Origin: Ctenosaura bakeri
Lineage: Eukaryota; Chordata; Lepidosauria; Squamata; Iguanidae
Direction: 5' to 3'
Assembly (NCBI GenBank): GCA_948474755.1
Contig: CAOLHI010000075.1
Span: 496,001-560,000 of the forward strand
DNA: 64,000 bases
Both the position numbers and the translations under genes were made by a program. Position 1 is the first letter of the stretch. Each line of letters starts with the position of its first letter. Below the pieces are notes generated by a model. That model ran no database searches. It saw only the letters and a list, made by a program, of their open reading frames with translations, and was not told where the DNA came from. Below, piece after piece: positions 43,405 through 55,749 of this stretch.

Positions 43405-43587
43405 TGTTGTTGTTATAAGCCTTCAAGTCATTTCTGACTTTTGGAAACTCTAAGGCAAATCTATCACAGGTTTTCTGGGGCTGATATGCCCAAGGTCACT
43501 GAGTGGGTTTCAATGGCTAAGTAGAGAATTGAAGACTGGTCACCAGGGTTGTAGTCCAGTGCTCAGATCACAACACCATTCTGGCCT
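43405..43587 (-). mobile_element. tRNA-headed SINE, reverse strand
   Basis: AAGCCTTCAAGTCATTTCTG, then ATCACAGGTTTTCTGGGG, then GTGGGTTTCAATGGC, and the decayed B-box complement near 43528. It is the reverse of the element at 21385. Confidence 0.75.
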
Positions 43588-43818
43588 GGTGTACATAGTA
43601 ATAATTTCATTTTTCAGAATGAAATTTATGCTGGGAAATCTGGTAAAAGACACATTAAGCATGCCATTATAGAAGAAGGGTAGTAAAGTGAATGTTAGCT
43701 GGCTGGGCAGAAAGAAAGAATTGCACACTTACCAGTCACTCCTCTTCAGCAGAGAATACAAAACTCCATGTCCGTTTGCTTCTAAAGCTTCTACTGCTAG
43801 TCCTGAACAATCATTACA

Positions 43819-44003
43819 TTGTTGTTGCTGTATACTTTCAAGATGTTTCTGACTCATGGTGACCCTAAGGTGAACCTATCATGTGGTTTTCTGGGTCCGA
43901 GTGTGCCTGACTCACCTAATAACACACAGTGGGTTTCCATGGCTGAACAGAGAATCAAACCCTGATTTCCAACACTCAAACCACTACACCATCCTGGCTC
44001 TCT
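43819..44003 (-). mobile_element. tRNA-headed SINE, reverse strand
   Basis: The same family as the copy 230 bases to the left: ATGTTTCTGACTCATGGTG, GTGGGTTTCCATGGCTGA, GAATCAAACCCTGA (B-box complement) and a terminal CTACACCATCCTGGCTCTC. Confidence 0.8.
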
Positions 44004-44902
44004 TGTTCTAAGAAAAGCTGCTTTTCTAGACTGTAACTCTCAGAATGTCACAACTAACATATCCATTGTTGCACTAACTGGGATATGCTAGGAGTTTCAG
44101 TGCAAAAAGGTAACTTTGCTGAGTTGTGCTCATATGTGAGAGTGTACTTGTGTTGGAAGAGAGAGTACTCCAGTCTGTCCTTTTGCATTTGTAGCTGTTG
44201 ACTTGCTTGTCAGTGTGGCCAATCTAAGCTGGTTTTGAAACTGAACTTTTAAAGGTATCCAGAACCATGTGCAGCTATCCAGGGTTCTGGACATATTTTG
44301 GGAGATTTGGGGGGTTGAGCTATTCATTACCCCAACTTGGATGCTACTAGCTGCCACTATCCTATTGAGATATCCTACCCTCATCCCATGACAACCTGCT
44401 TTTTCAAAAGTTTTCAGTAGTCCAAGTCACATATAGTTTCTAGGTTTAATTCTAAAATTTCCCTTTTACCTATTTGTATTGTGTTTTGTTCTGTTTTTAG
44501 GTTTGGGAAGTTGTGTCTAACAAACATCTCCCTAAACACATTTGCATAATTTAGAAAAACAAAGCACAAACATGCTGACTAATGTCAGCTTTAAAAAGAT
44601 TCTCCTAGGGTTTGCTAGACATATTCCCTATTGCCATCCCCTCTGGCAAAAATCTAAGAACATCCAAAAGCTCCACTCCATGCTTTGCAGGTCGATTGAA
44701 TAAAGGTTAAAATCCCAAGCACAGTTGTCTGGAAGGAATCCTCATAAAACAGAATAGTATTTTCATACAATAATCCATAGAATTGGGCTATAAAGTGCTT
44801 TCGGGCTAAATGAGGAAAAGAGGCTTTAAAGTTAAGGGGTTTCCAACACGGACCTGCGTAAGAATGTCAGTATCATCATGTTCTCCTGGACTTTAATGAA
44901 TC
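44004..44902. other. Unassigned DNA
   Basis: No gene or recognised repeat is seen in 900 bases. Confidence 0.4.
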
Positions 44903-44905
44903 TAA

Positions 44906-45107
44906 GGGCCTTTCTGCACTACACTGTTATAGTGCTGTTATTCCACTTTTGACATCCTATGGAATCCTGGGGTTTGAAGTTTAGGGAGGGGCCCTTAGAA
45001 TTCTCAGCCACAGAGCTCTTTGATCTCAGTAAACTACAAACCCCAGAATTCCATAGGGTGTTGAAAGTGGAGTAATAGCACTATAACAGTGTGGTGAGGA
45101 AAGGTCC
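44906..45107. mobile_element. Hairpin MITE, 202 bp, TAA duplication
   Basis: GGGCCTTTCTGCACTACACTG at the left and CAGTGTGGTGAGGAAAGGTCC at the right are imperfect inverted copies flanked by TAA (44903-44905 and 45108-45110). The interior folds back along most of its length. It is the best preserved member of the hairpin family here. Confidence 0.9.
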
Positions 45108-45110
45108 TAA

Positions 45111-45555
45111 ATTAAACTTCACTCAGTGAAGAATGTAATGGCTTCATCTCACGAGAGTGCTGACTATTCCATGCACACATTGCACTCCCACTTCATCCTG
45201 TGGATCAGTTTACTATTATTGCGCATACTCTAATTCATACTTTCCTGCATGTCCAATATATGGTTCTACTCCCCTCATACCCCTCCCTATAATGCCTTGC
45301 AGTGTAGGGAGTGTGAATTTCCATCTGTCTGTCAGGCAGGCTTTCTCATTGGCTGCTCTGAAATCCTGGAACCTCCCTTGTGAAATCTCTAAAGCTCACA
45401 CTTGTCTTTGGAAGTTTCATGATGTTTTGCTACTATGGCTAGAAGAGTATCTGGTGGCTGGGTTAATGCTGGAGGGAGAATAATTAAATTAGGGTTTTAA
45501 ATCTTTGATTATTTTAATTTGAATCTCCTTTGTGGGTGTCAATTAAGGCATTGCT
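45111..45555. other. Unassigned DNA
   Basis: One open frame of 108 codons (45157-45483) shows no recognisable domain and is not supported as a gene. Confidence 0.4.
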
Positions 45556-47560
45556 ACACAGAGTCTCTGGATGGGCTTAAATAAGGTTCAACTGCTTGTG
45601 GTCATCTCAAATAGCTTTCAAGTGTCTGGATGTAACCATGGCCCAAGAGAGGAATGGTGGACTGCAGAGATCATTTGTGCGGCCCCTCCGCCAAGAGCCA
45701 TTCTTATTTCCGTGAGAAAATGTGTTAGATTCCAAGTCACAAGCAGGTTGAAAAACAGCTCTGCTCTGCTATTTTCTTTTGTGATTTTCCATTGTAATGT
45801 GCAACTTTCAAGTCTGATGTATTCGGCAGAAAAACCTTCCTCCTGACCTCCCTTTTTAAGCCAAAGTATAAGGCGATATCTGACCAATTAGGGAGGAGAT
45901 GCAAGCCATATGCAAATCCATTATTTCTTCATCTTTTGATAGAAGTTAATGCCATTTCCCTTTATGTTTAAATGGCTCTTTAACCACTTAGAGATTAAGT
46001 GGAGATTTAAAAGGGTGAAAGGGAAAAAAAAACTTTAAAAGGTATTAACTTTATCATGTAGCATAAAAGAAAAGATATTTAATAAGCCAATGGTACTTCT
46101 TGGGAGCATTTTTTTAAAGTTTAGTTTTATAGTTTTGAGATAAAAAGATAATGCTAAAATATGTACAAAGTACCTTTTAGAAACTTTGGAAAAGGTCAAG
46201 GAGAAAATAGATGGATTTCAAAAGCTGAACTTTTCAAGGATTTCCTCTGATTTTTCTAAAACAAGTTAGCCTCTTCCTCCTCTTAATAGTTCTTCAATGC
46301 CTTTTTGGTAGCCAAAATCTTTGTTCTTTTTTTTAAGCAGCTTTGTAACAGAAGAACTAAAAATTAATTATGGCTATGGAACTTTTTTACACACAAGAGT
46401 TTAAAAAGCACAGACGTAAAGAAGGGAAAAAGATGAGGGCCCATTTATCTTATATTGACAGGACTAGCTTCAAAAGATGACCTTGAATCATAATCATCCT
46501 AATGAGCTCAAAATATTTCACTTTAACAAGTGAAACTATAATCAAATCAGTTTCTGAAAGCTCTACTAATGAGCATTTCCTTTGATGAAAACATGGTTAA
46601 CCGTCTTAGTCTGCAGGAGGTGCCTCTGCTATAAGAGGCCAGCACATGACAACTCATTAGCTGACCTGGGGAGAGACTAATTTGAATGCTTTTGATAAAA
46701 TTTTCAAGGCTTTTTTTTATAACTTAAATTTCATTTTGTGCACTTTTATAAATACTGTAATGTTCCTCCTAAGTTGAGAAAAATTGTTAGGAAGACATCA
46801 AAGTCCTGAAATGAAGTTTGTTTACAACATTCAGTCCATGAGATGCACCAGAATTTTCAAAAGACTTTCCAGTTTTAGATTTGTTTTTTTTTCTTCTCCT
46901 ACCCACCAATTTGGAAAGAACTGTAACTGTGCCCATACTACCTGAATACAAAAAATAATGGGCTTACCAAACAGAATCTCTGCTTCCTCTTCCTTTTCTC
47001 CCTTCTTAAAACACTTAAAACCTGATAGCATTTAACACCAGCACTCTTTGAAAGTTACTACTATTTACCAAAAGTTACATCAGTTATCCTTAGAAAAAGC
47101 AAAGTGGCCTCATTGGCAATTGCTGCAATTCATTGGGTTTCTTTAAACTATCCAGAGAACTTAAATGAAAGCTGATTACACAAATCTGGTTTACTACTGT
47201 GCCATTTTTCCGCAAGGGTTTCTTTATTAGGAGTCTGTTAGCTCCTGTTCTGCTTGACATGGAAAAGTCCTGTCTTCCTTAGCACTGCAGACTTGCTGTC
47301 AAAGCGTTGCTTTACACTGAAGAATTCTTCATTTGTTTTAAGTTTCAGTCACAGCCAGGTCTTGTTTTTTTTTCCAGACATTTTTTTTTTTATCTTAAAG
47401 CGGGGAGGTTGTGTGTGATTTCTTTTTTGCTCCAGAGCTTAGAAGGGCGTTTTCCTCCCCGCTAAACCCCACTTTTGTGTTGTGTCAGTTTCTTTTCCTC
47501 ACCACCTGTATTCTGTAGGATGAATGCACTTGTGTGTGCAACTTTTAGCTATTTAATCTA
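45556..47560. other. Unique AT-rich DNA, candidate conserved non-coding element
   Basis: About 2 kb is free of any repeat I can recognise. It is rich in homeodomain-type TAAT/ATTA cores and has an ATGCAAAT octamer (about 45909). Long stretches have balanced, complex composition (45840-46020, 46460-46720). This is the texture of developmental enhancers, but conservation cannot be seen from one sequence. Confidence 0.3.
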
Positions 47561-47937
47561 TTCCCTTTACTCAAGATTGAGGAAAAGGATTGAGCATGAC
47601 ATCCTGGGCTTTTCTGTTCAGTCTTTCTTTTTTTATATAAAAAGTGACAGCTGAAAAGAAATGAAGTTGTTTCTGTGAAATGCTCCCCATCTCCCTCAAG
47701 CCATCAAATAGTTTGAACCTGGGGCCCTCAGCACCCAAACACAGACCTCTCACATGTGAGCTGAAAATTCAGAGCTGACAGTAGGATTATGTTCCTTTGC
47801 TGAGGGACGTGCCCCACTTACTTTTCAAAAAAATACTCTGGAAGACTTTTCACTGGCTTGAGTAATCTTTGGCTAAGGTTCAGTAAAATTACTTAATTCG
47901 CTACACAAAGAATCATGCCTGTGAATAGGGATGCCAG
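47561..47937. other. Unassigned DNA
   Basis: Nothing is recognised. Confidence 0.4.
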
Positions 47938-48020
47938 TTTCATAGAATTATAGAGCTGGAAGAGACCACATGGTCCATTGAGTCCAACTCCCAATTTAGT
48001 GATTCCCTGCCTGATTTATT
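47938..48020 (-). mobile_element. CR1 3' end fragment, reverse strand
   Basis: TTTCATAGAATTATAGAGCTGG, then AGAGACCACATGGTCCATTG and GTCCAACTCCC, is the usual antisense CR1 3' terminus. Confidence 0.75.
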
Positions 48021-48349
48021 AAAAACTGAACAAGACTAGTATTGTATCACCAATGGCACTCTTTCTTGTCTAGTTCTACATGGTAATGGACTAGCATAAT
48101 GTGGCAGGGTTGTAAGGGAAGGCAGATATGATGGGTTTGCTTTATAAATGATGAATAGTGTGGCAAGAGTGGTTAGCTTGTCAGGCATGGACTATGAATT
48201 GTTGCTGGCATGAAGCTCAATGGTTGATTTTGAGCTAGTCAAATGTGTTCAGTTAAATTTGCCTCACAAGGTTGTTGTGGGATAAAACACAGTATCTCCC
48301 AACTGTATATCAACCTTATTTACTCTTTGTTCATTCTTAATTTTAGTAT

Positions 48350-48806
48350 GGCCTTTTCCGCATTTTGTTTTTAAAACGGGGCAGCGCGTCCTCCAGCGAG
48401 GACGTTTGCACTTGGGGGTGAACTGGGTCTTGGACTACTTTCTGTAGTTTCGGACTTCAGCCCGCTCCGGAACAACCAGAACTGGTGGTTTGCCACGCTA
48501 TTGAAAGACCGCTTAAAACAGCTCTTTCAATAGCCTGGCACGCCCCAGTCTGTCGCTGTGCTCCTGTGTAGATCTGCAGGCTTGCACCAGCATGAGGCTG
48601 CAGATCTTCCAAGGGCGGGCTTCTGGCTGGCGAGCTTCTCCGGTTGGTGGAGAGCCTCCACCAACCGGAAGCCTCCATTTTCGTCCCTGGAGCAGAGTGT
48701 AGCACGGGCATGCACTGCTCCAGATCAGCATGGATCGTTGGAGGGAGCGCGCCACTCCAGTGAGTAGCAGACGGCCCTGTTTTCTTCCCAAAGTGCGAAA
48801 AAGCCC
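48350..48806. mobile_element. MITE-like transposon, 457 bp, TAT duplication
   Basis: The ends GGCCTTTTCCGCATTTTG and AAAGTGCGAAAAAGCCC are inverted repeats flanked by TAT (48347-48349 and 48807-48809). The interior has an inverted pair CCGGTTGGTGGAG and CTCCACCAACCGG (48640-48671) and shares blocks with the elements at 13995 and 41947. Confidence 0.87.
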
Positions 48807-48809
48807 TAT

Positions 48810-50929
48810 GTCTTCATTCCCTTTGTATGTCCTCTATCCCCAAGATCAAACTTTGTCTTTTCCATTGAAACAATACCTTTTATGTAGTTTTGTCTGTGTT
48901 GCTATCAGCAGAGAGTATTGGTGAGTCCAAGTGTGATTCATGAACAGAAGAATAATATCAGACAATGAAATGAAACTTCTTTGGCCTATCTCATTTTCAG
49001 CTGCTTGCCCATGAATCCTAGTTTACAGAGGGCAGTCTTTTATTTGAAGGTGTCCTTGATTTAAGGGGCCACCCAGTTCATCTCTTTTTTGAAAGATTAA
49101 AAAAATAATAATCAGAAAGTAGAGCAGGAGCCTTGGAGATAGTCATCAACACTTAGCAAAATGAAGTAAACAGATCCTCTGGTCACAGTCTACTCCAATC
49201 TGGAAACGCATTTAGTATTTCTATTTAAGTTATAGCAATGATAGTAGAAATTTTCATCCAGACATATAAACAAGCATTGTGTGTAGACACAGGGGCATAT
49301 GCATATTTTACGCAGTTCTGTTGTCTTCTGTTTTGGTGATGCATTTTATTTTTTTACATGGTCACTCCACTGGTGCTATAGACCCTAGATATTGTGCCAT
49401 AACCCCCTTTCTCTCGCTTCACCTCCTCAGTCTCTTTCCAATTCTGTTTTAAGAAGAGCCTTGAAAGTTAATAAATAATTAGCAAAGTTATCGAAAAGGG
49501 AATAACCTCAGGTTCAACTTTCTTAAAAAATAGTTAAATAAAACATAAGGTGGTTTGGCACTTTCAGATTTCAAAAGCTACTTCCAAGAGATGAAACTCA
49601 GTGTGCTTAGATATTAAAGTCTCAGTCCTACAGTAATTGCCAGTGGGATAATACAGAATGAGAGATGGTAGGAAATTTAGAACTACCTTCTGAATTACAC
49701 ATGGATTTATCTGGATAAATGATAGAACACTACGGTACTATAAAAGTAGACTGGCATCCTATTTTTTTTTCTTTTAGTGGATGTGGGATGCCATATTTGT
49801 CTCCATTTGGTCAGCAGTCAACTTTTTCATTCCATGAAGAGCTGCGTGACAATACTTCATAGAGTTATGGAACTCATGTGCACATAGCCATGCAGGGAGA
49901 AACTGCTTAGCATTCATACTCTCTCATACCCACACAAACATATGGAAGGACTGTACACAAGGAATGCCACTGAAGACATGCTCCAATGTCAGTTTAGTGA
50001 ATTAAGTTCACCTACAATTTTGTTGGAAAACACACTATTCTACTTTCTGAAAGATAGATTAAGGAAGATAGTATAGTTGTGATTAGCAACAAGTTTGTAA
50101 ATGGGGCACTGTGAGAAAGGATGGGCATGGCATCTTCTTAGGTCAGTTACCACTGATACCACTTTTTTTTCAGTTCCTTCTGATATACAAATACCTGTAT
50201 TCTTTAAGGGGATAGTGAATCAGAGATTTCTATACATTCTTCTTCTACTCAAAAAATGTGCATTTCATAGTTAGATCACAGAGAGGACCAACAGCATTTG
50301 TGGTAGAACAGTGGGAAAAATAGGTGGAATAGTGGTTGTGAAACTTCATTCCTCTATATATTTAGGACTTTATCTCCCAGAATTCATGACCATTGCCCTG
50401 CAGGCTTGGATTTATGGGGATGTCTAGATCTCTCTTTGCTGAACAAATTGCTCCACATATCAAACTGATAGGAACATATTTGCCATGCGTGGTAGCTCAA
50501 CAGTGCTTTATTGAACTTTTTTTCTTCTTGTGCTTATCTACAATGGCAGAGAAAGACACTCTGTCAGTCTGTGTTAGTTTTGATGTTCAGCTCCGTTAAT
50601 CCGAAATTTGCAGGTCTGCCATATAGTTTTGCTAGTTGTGCGTGGGAGGCCTGTTAGCAGAGCAAATTATATGAATACAACAACAACAACAAAAAAAAGA
50701 ACTTGTATGGACAAATACTAAGGTAGTGTAAAAGAGGTGATGAATCAAAGCTATTAGGAAAGATTTTTATATCTATATAAAACTAAGTTCATCTATAATG
50801 TACAATGATGTGATTGTACATTGCGCAATGTGATTGTATTTAGAGATCTACAGTGGCAAATTTCCACTGTTCAGTGTTACTTGAAGCAAAACTTATAGTG
50901 TTTTGTATAGAAGAAGTTACTCTTTAGTG
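48810..50929. other. Unassigned DNA
   Basis: About 2.1 kb of AT-rich DNA. A short tandem duplication containing ATGTGATTGTA lies near 50808-50840. No gene is seen. Confidence 0.4.
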
Positions 50930-51420
50930 TGAGTCATCCAGCCCTTAAAAAATAATTTTCTCCAAAGAAACAAAGACAATAGTCTTAATATTAAAAATTT
51001 CTGTTTTATAACAACATGCATAGTACTAGCAGGATTCCTAACACTGGGTAGCAATTTGCTTTGTAAGAAGTTTCATGTGTTTAATGGCTTTTCAAACAGT
51101 AAGTCTTTTTAAATGATAGTTCACTTTTAAACAAATTGCTATGCCATATCTGACCACAAATAAACAGGGTGGGAAGCTTAACAGCTAACAGCTTTCATTA
51201 AAACCCATTGAAAACCCATTAAGAGGAATTCTGTTTAATTTGCACTTTGGTAAAAAAGCTTTTGATGGAAAGAAAAATTATTATCAAAGACACCCATCCA
51301 GTGACAGGACAATGAAGATTAGTTTTGAGTAAAATGTAAATTTGGAGTCATTTACATAACAATCAAATTGCATGCCACTGACAGCCTAATAGCAGCATGT
51401 ACACCATAAACAATAAAGGG
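50930..51420. other. Candidate conserved non-coding segment
   Basis: A repeat-free stretch with ATTAAAACCCATTGAAAACC, many TAAT cores and complex composition. The evidence is texture only. Confidence 0.25.
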
Positions 51421-54400
51421 GAACAGAATGTCTCTCCAGGGAGCCCCCAATAAGGGACCTGAGGATTAACAAAAAGTTCCTATAGCATAAACTGACACTG
51501 TTATTTCAGAGGTGAAGGGATGGGGAAATGGTTTCATTACCATACAAGCCAAAACAACAACAGAAACAACAAATAAATACAAAAAAAACCCTACACAGTC
51601 ACTGAAATAGACTACAAAATTGCCATGATGATATATAGTATAGTGGTAATACTCAGTTGATTTTTTTTTTAAAAAAACGCTCAACTAGCACTAAAGGATA
51701 GTCAGAGTAATTGAAGAAATTCAGAGGTAATTGAAGAAATTAAAAATACAAAATCCCTAGAATGTCACACCCTAGAAAGCTTCATCTTGAACTAGACCAA
51801 GATTATCTCATTTTATGGCCTGGCTGAAAGTGAAGTTTGCCTGCAACAGTAGTCTGATTCCCCCCGCCCCCCATTTTGGAAACAAATTCCCTTCCCCATA
51901 AAGCAAACATAATAGTTTTTAGAAGAAAGTGTAAGGAACCAGTGGAGAGGAGGGATTGTTAGTGGCAGAAGAGGGGTTTCCAATTGCTGCTGAACTAGAA
52001 ATGGTGGTTTTGGACATTATCACAAGGAAATGATACTCTTCAAGTCTACTCGGGGAAATTAGGGCTTTCAAAAAGGAACTGTGAGCTGGTGTCCATTCTT
52101 CCATTCAAATGGTTTGCACATGGAAGCTTCCCCACTATATACATTCCTAACAATTGGCTTCTGTCAAAAGTGATTTAAAAAAAAAGACAGAGGGAGGGAA
52201 GACACTTGGCAAATATTTTACACACATTACTGTGGTGGGAATTTGCTTGACCACCAGCAGAACATACTTGAAATAAAAGGAAGACCAAAAAAAAAAACAA
52301 AACCAACCCCTCAAATTCTTATCAAAGCTTAGAAAAACTGATTAAAAAAACACACAGCAAGACTACATTAACAAAAATATATATGGGTATTATTTTTTAT
52401 TATTGGTTTGAAGTAACTTTCAGAAAGTATTAAAACAAGCAGGAATCAGAGAGTTCTGCAGGAGTTGTTGCTGGATTGTTCCTTCTAGCAGTCCTGGCCA
52501 AGACTCCCAACAGGAAGAGGTGCTGGGGGATTGCATCTGGAGAACTGATAACCCCGCATTAACACACCTGCATACTACACAGAAACTAAAATCATGAAGC
52601 ATAACTTTAACACTGAAAGGCTGGCATTCTGCTGGTGACATAGGCAAACTTAACTCAGGGATCTGTTCATGTATGTCTTCTTTTGGGTACGGTGCACAAG
52701 GAGCTGTTCTTCACGGTCCTAAACCTCCCCACAACGCTGTTGGCAAGTCTTGTGGTGGTGGGGGAACTGCTACAGCTGTTCATTGTTTGAGGGAAAGACA
52801 GTGACCTTGGGAGACCAAGAAGTGGCCATCCCAGCTACAACTGTAGCCAAGGGGAAGAGAAATAAGGTCACTTAATTATTCTTGTCCTCACAGCTTAGAT
52901 GAGCATCTTCTTGGTTGCCTGAGTTGCTTTCCTTTTCCTCTCCCATCCAGCAAATGGCAGCAGTAGTGCCCCAATAGTGCAGTATTTTACAAGTACTGTG
53001 TGAGGAGAGCTGTGCAGATCTGTGCATGTGAGGCATTGCACATAAGTGTGGTGTAGCATCTAGCTGACAGGTATGTATAGGATTACACAGAATTGAAAAG
53101 AAAATACTTGGCTGAGATCTTGGATGGAGAGACATATCATAAATTTCCACACAGACACATCGTATCTCTCCTCCATCACTTTCAAACCACCTATTAAGCT
53201 GCTGCAGCCACCTCCCTCACAGCTATTTACAGCTGGATGTATTGCAGTGGCGTCATCCTCTGGGGTCTCCCAGGATCTTAAAAAAGCCCTAAGAAGAAAC
53301 TGTGCAATGTGTGACAATGTGCCAATTATCTTCATTTCCCATTAAATTTCATTCTTCCGGTCAGTGATTCAATAGCATCTACTGTGTGTTCTTGGTTCAT
53401 TGATTAAATTGTGTCTATTTATGGATGTTCAACGGCCAGGACTGGGTGTCTATTTGGACACACAACTATTACTTTTTAAATGTTCTGAGGAACGTCATTT
53501 CAAAGATAAGCTGAGAAGATCTCTCATGCTTCTAACAAGCTTCTCCTACCAGCACTCTCAACCCCTCCCCAAGGCTGGTGTCAGGGAGAAAGTATTTTGA
53601 GGTGAACAATGGGGAGTTTACTTCCTGCTGCTAAGGTAAAAGACCTTGTTATGGTCTTTCACTTCTGAAAGCATCAGTCATCAAATCTGACTCTAAACTC
53701 TCTTGGGGTGATGCCCAGTTACAGTGCCTTCTGGCTAAAGGTGAGTTGCATTGTTTAGATGGGTTAATGTTGAAGAAAAGAGGGGACAAAATGTTTTACA
53801 GGCAGGATTTAAATATCTGAGTAAGAACTGATGCAAGTGGAAACTATATTTACCAGACATTCCTCCTGGCTGGCTCTTTGCAGACAATCTTGCACATGTC
53901 ACAGCAGAACTCTAGAGAAAAATACATGTTGTAACAGATCTGTGCTGCAACTTAGGAGAGATCTAAAACTAAAACGAAAACAAAAACCCCAAGGCTGTGC
54001 TTGTAGCTAGCAATGGATGAATCTGTCAGTTTTGCTTTCTCTCAAAACACAAATTCTTCAAATCTCAAGTTCTTTCCATCCCACTTAGGAAGAAATGTGT
54101 ATATTTTAGTATGCAGCTGTCTTTTTAAAGCTAAGTACTCCGAGATCTCTACCTGGATAAACAAATATGTCAGTTTCATATTTCTTACACCCCATTTTAT
54201 CCTCAACTGTCACATTCTTTCCACCATATTTATAGAGAAATTTGAAAATTTTGGAAAACACTTGTAAAATATGAATTGAACATAATTCTTACTCAGCCAA
54301 AGAATTTATTGGGCTTTTCCAAAGATCATCATTAGGAAAAACTGCACACTAACAATCTCATTAGATCTCTGACCAACCATTGACTGCGAATTGATTGTGA

Positions 54401-54819
54401 GGCATAGGCATTTTGACTTTCACAATCATACAGTTTCTCAGTACTTTTTGACTGAGCTGGGGTGGAGAAAGAAATGTTTGCATTGACTGGGGGGAGGGCA
54501 TAAAGATAAGACCATGTAACCTGAGCAAATTGAGAACAATCATTATTTATCAGTGGGCTTCAGTCTCAGAAGCTTGTGATATTTCTGTGTCTGGAACATC
54601 AGCTGGTAGCAATGACCAAGAAGGCTTTTCAGCAGCTCCATCTAGTGTGAAGTCTGTGGCACTGAATTCAGATCTGACAATCATAATTAATGATTTTATA
54701 AACTAAAGGCAAGTCTGTACTCTAGTGTCATGTTCCATCTCTTCATTTTGAGAACTATTGTAATGCTGCAGTTCTGAAATACTCAAAAAACAATACCAAA
54801 ATGGCAAGTATTATGATTA
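51421..54819. other. Unassigned DNA
   Basis: About 3.4 kb without a supported gene. A small tandem duplication (GTAATTGAAGAAATT, near 51708-51745) and A-rich runs near 52300 are present. Frames here are short and show no domain. Confidence 0.4.
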
Positions 54820-54943
54820 ATATTAAATGATGGGTGCAGGTAACCAGAGGTATATTACACAAATAAGTTTTGTGTCTATTTTGTCTTCTTGTGATTTTTT
54901 TCAGTACTATACAGGAAGCCTATAACCCCTCAATGGCATGGGC
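54820..54943. repeat. Source-like copy of a 121-bp local duplication
   Basis: ATGATGGGTGCAGGTAACCA through AATGGCATGGG recurs at 55617-55737 at roughly 85% identity by eye. This copy has no flanking duplication and so is the likely source. Confidence 0.75.
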
Positions 54944-55002
54944 TCCTCATGTGGAGCATGTGGTCCCTTTCTTTAAATCCCAATGTGATTTCAAAAGGCA
55001 AA

Positions 55003-55003
55003 T

Positions 55004-55086
<83 letters not shown>

Positions 55087-55089
55087 TCA
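55003..55089. repeat. (TTTC)n microsatellite
   Basis: About 20 TTTC units with one short break. The reverse-strand Lys/Glu-rich frame across it is an artefact of the repeat. Confidence 0.97.
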
Positions 55090-55604
55090 TGTATTTATTA
55101 CCTCTGAACCCACCAGGGCCCTTGAGGCAATGCACATTTGGTCAAAATATTTGAAACATTAAATACATGACAAACAAATTAAAATTAATGTCTACTTCAG
55201 TAAAGCTGTGGAGAGAGGGCAACAGAAGCAGTGAAAGCCAGCTTTTACTGCTGAAGTTCATCTTAAGTGCCTCAAAGGAGCACCCTGCCCCCCACTGGCA
55301 GTGAGATCCTCTGAAGCAGACATGGTCATCAGCATCCAGTCTATCACTGACTTCAGGTATATCTTGAATATCATCATCTTTCTTAACTGAATTTGATGAG
55401 AAAGGGAAATAAACACCACTAGCATATTCAACAGGTAGTTTCACATAGGCATATAAAAGCACTGGAGACAAAAACAGTGAATCCATAGGAACTCCCTGAC
55501 ATATGTCATGGAGAATAATCCTCAGCATTCATCCCATAGCATCAGCTTTGGAAACTGTCCACCAGAAGGGAGAAGATCCTCTCCAACGTGGTCATCTCAG
55601 TTCT
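55090..55604 (-). repeat. Possible LINE remnant, reverse strand
   Basis: A reverse frame (55528-55142) has a GVPMDSLFLSPVLL stretch reminiscent of the GVPQGSxLSPxLF box of L2/CR1 reverse transcriptases. Nothing else around it confirms this. Confidence 0.25.
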
Positions 55605-55616
55605 GCCATAAAGATA

Positions 55617-55737
55617 TTAAATGATGGGTGCAGGTAACCAAAGGTGTATGACACAAAGAAATTTTGTGTCTATTCTGTCTTCTTGTGATTTCCCCCCCAG
55701 TACTATTCAGGAGACCTATGACCCCTCTGTAGCATGG
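55617..55737. mobile_element. 121-bp inserted local copy with 12-bp target duplication
   Basis: The second copy of the 54820 segment is bracketed by GCCATAAAGATA on both sides (55605-55616 and 55738-55749). It is therefore an insertion. It lacks inverted ends and an A-tail, so the mechanism is unclear. Confidence 0.8.
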
Positions 55738-55749
55738 GCCATAAAGATA

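Noticed and set aside
54947..55135. Lys/Glu repeat frame
   Set aside because: It is a translation of the (TTTC)n microsatellite on the reverse strand.
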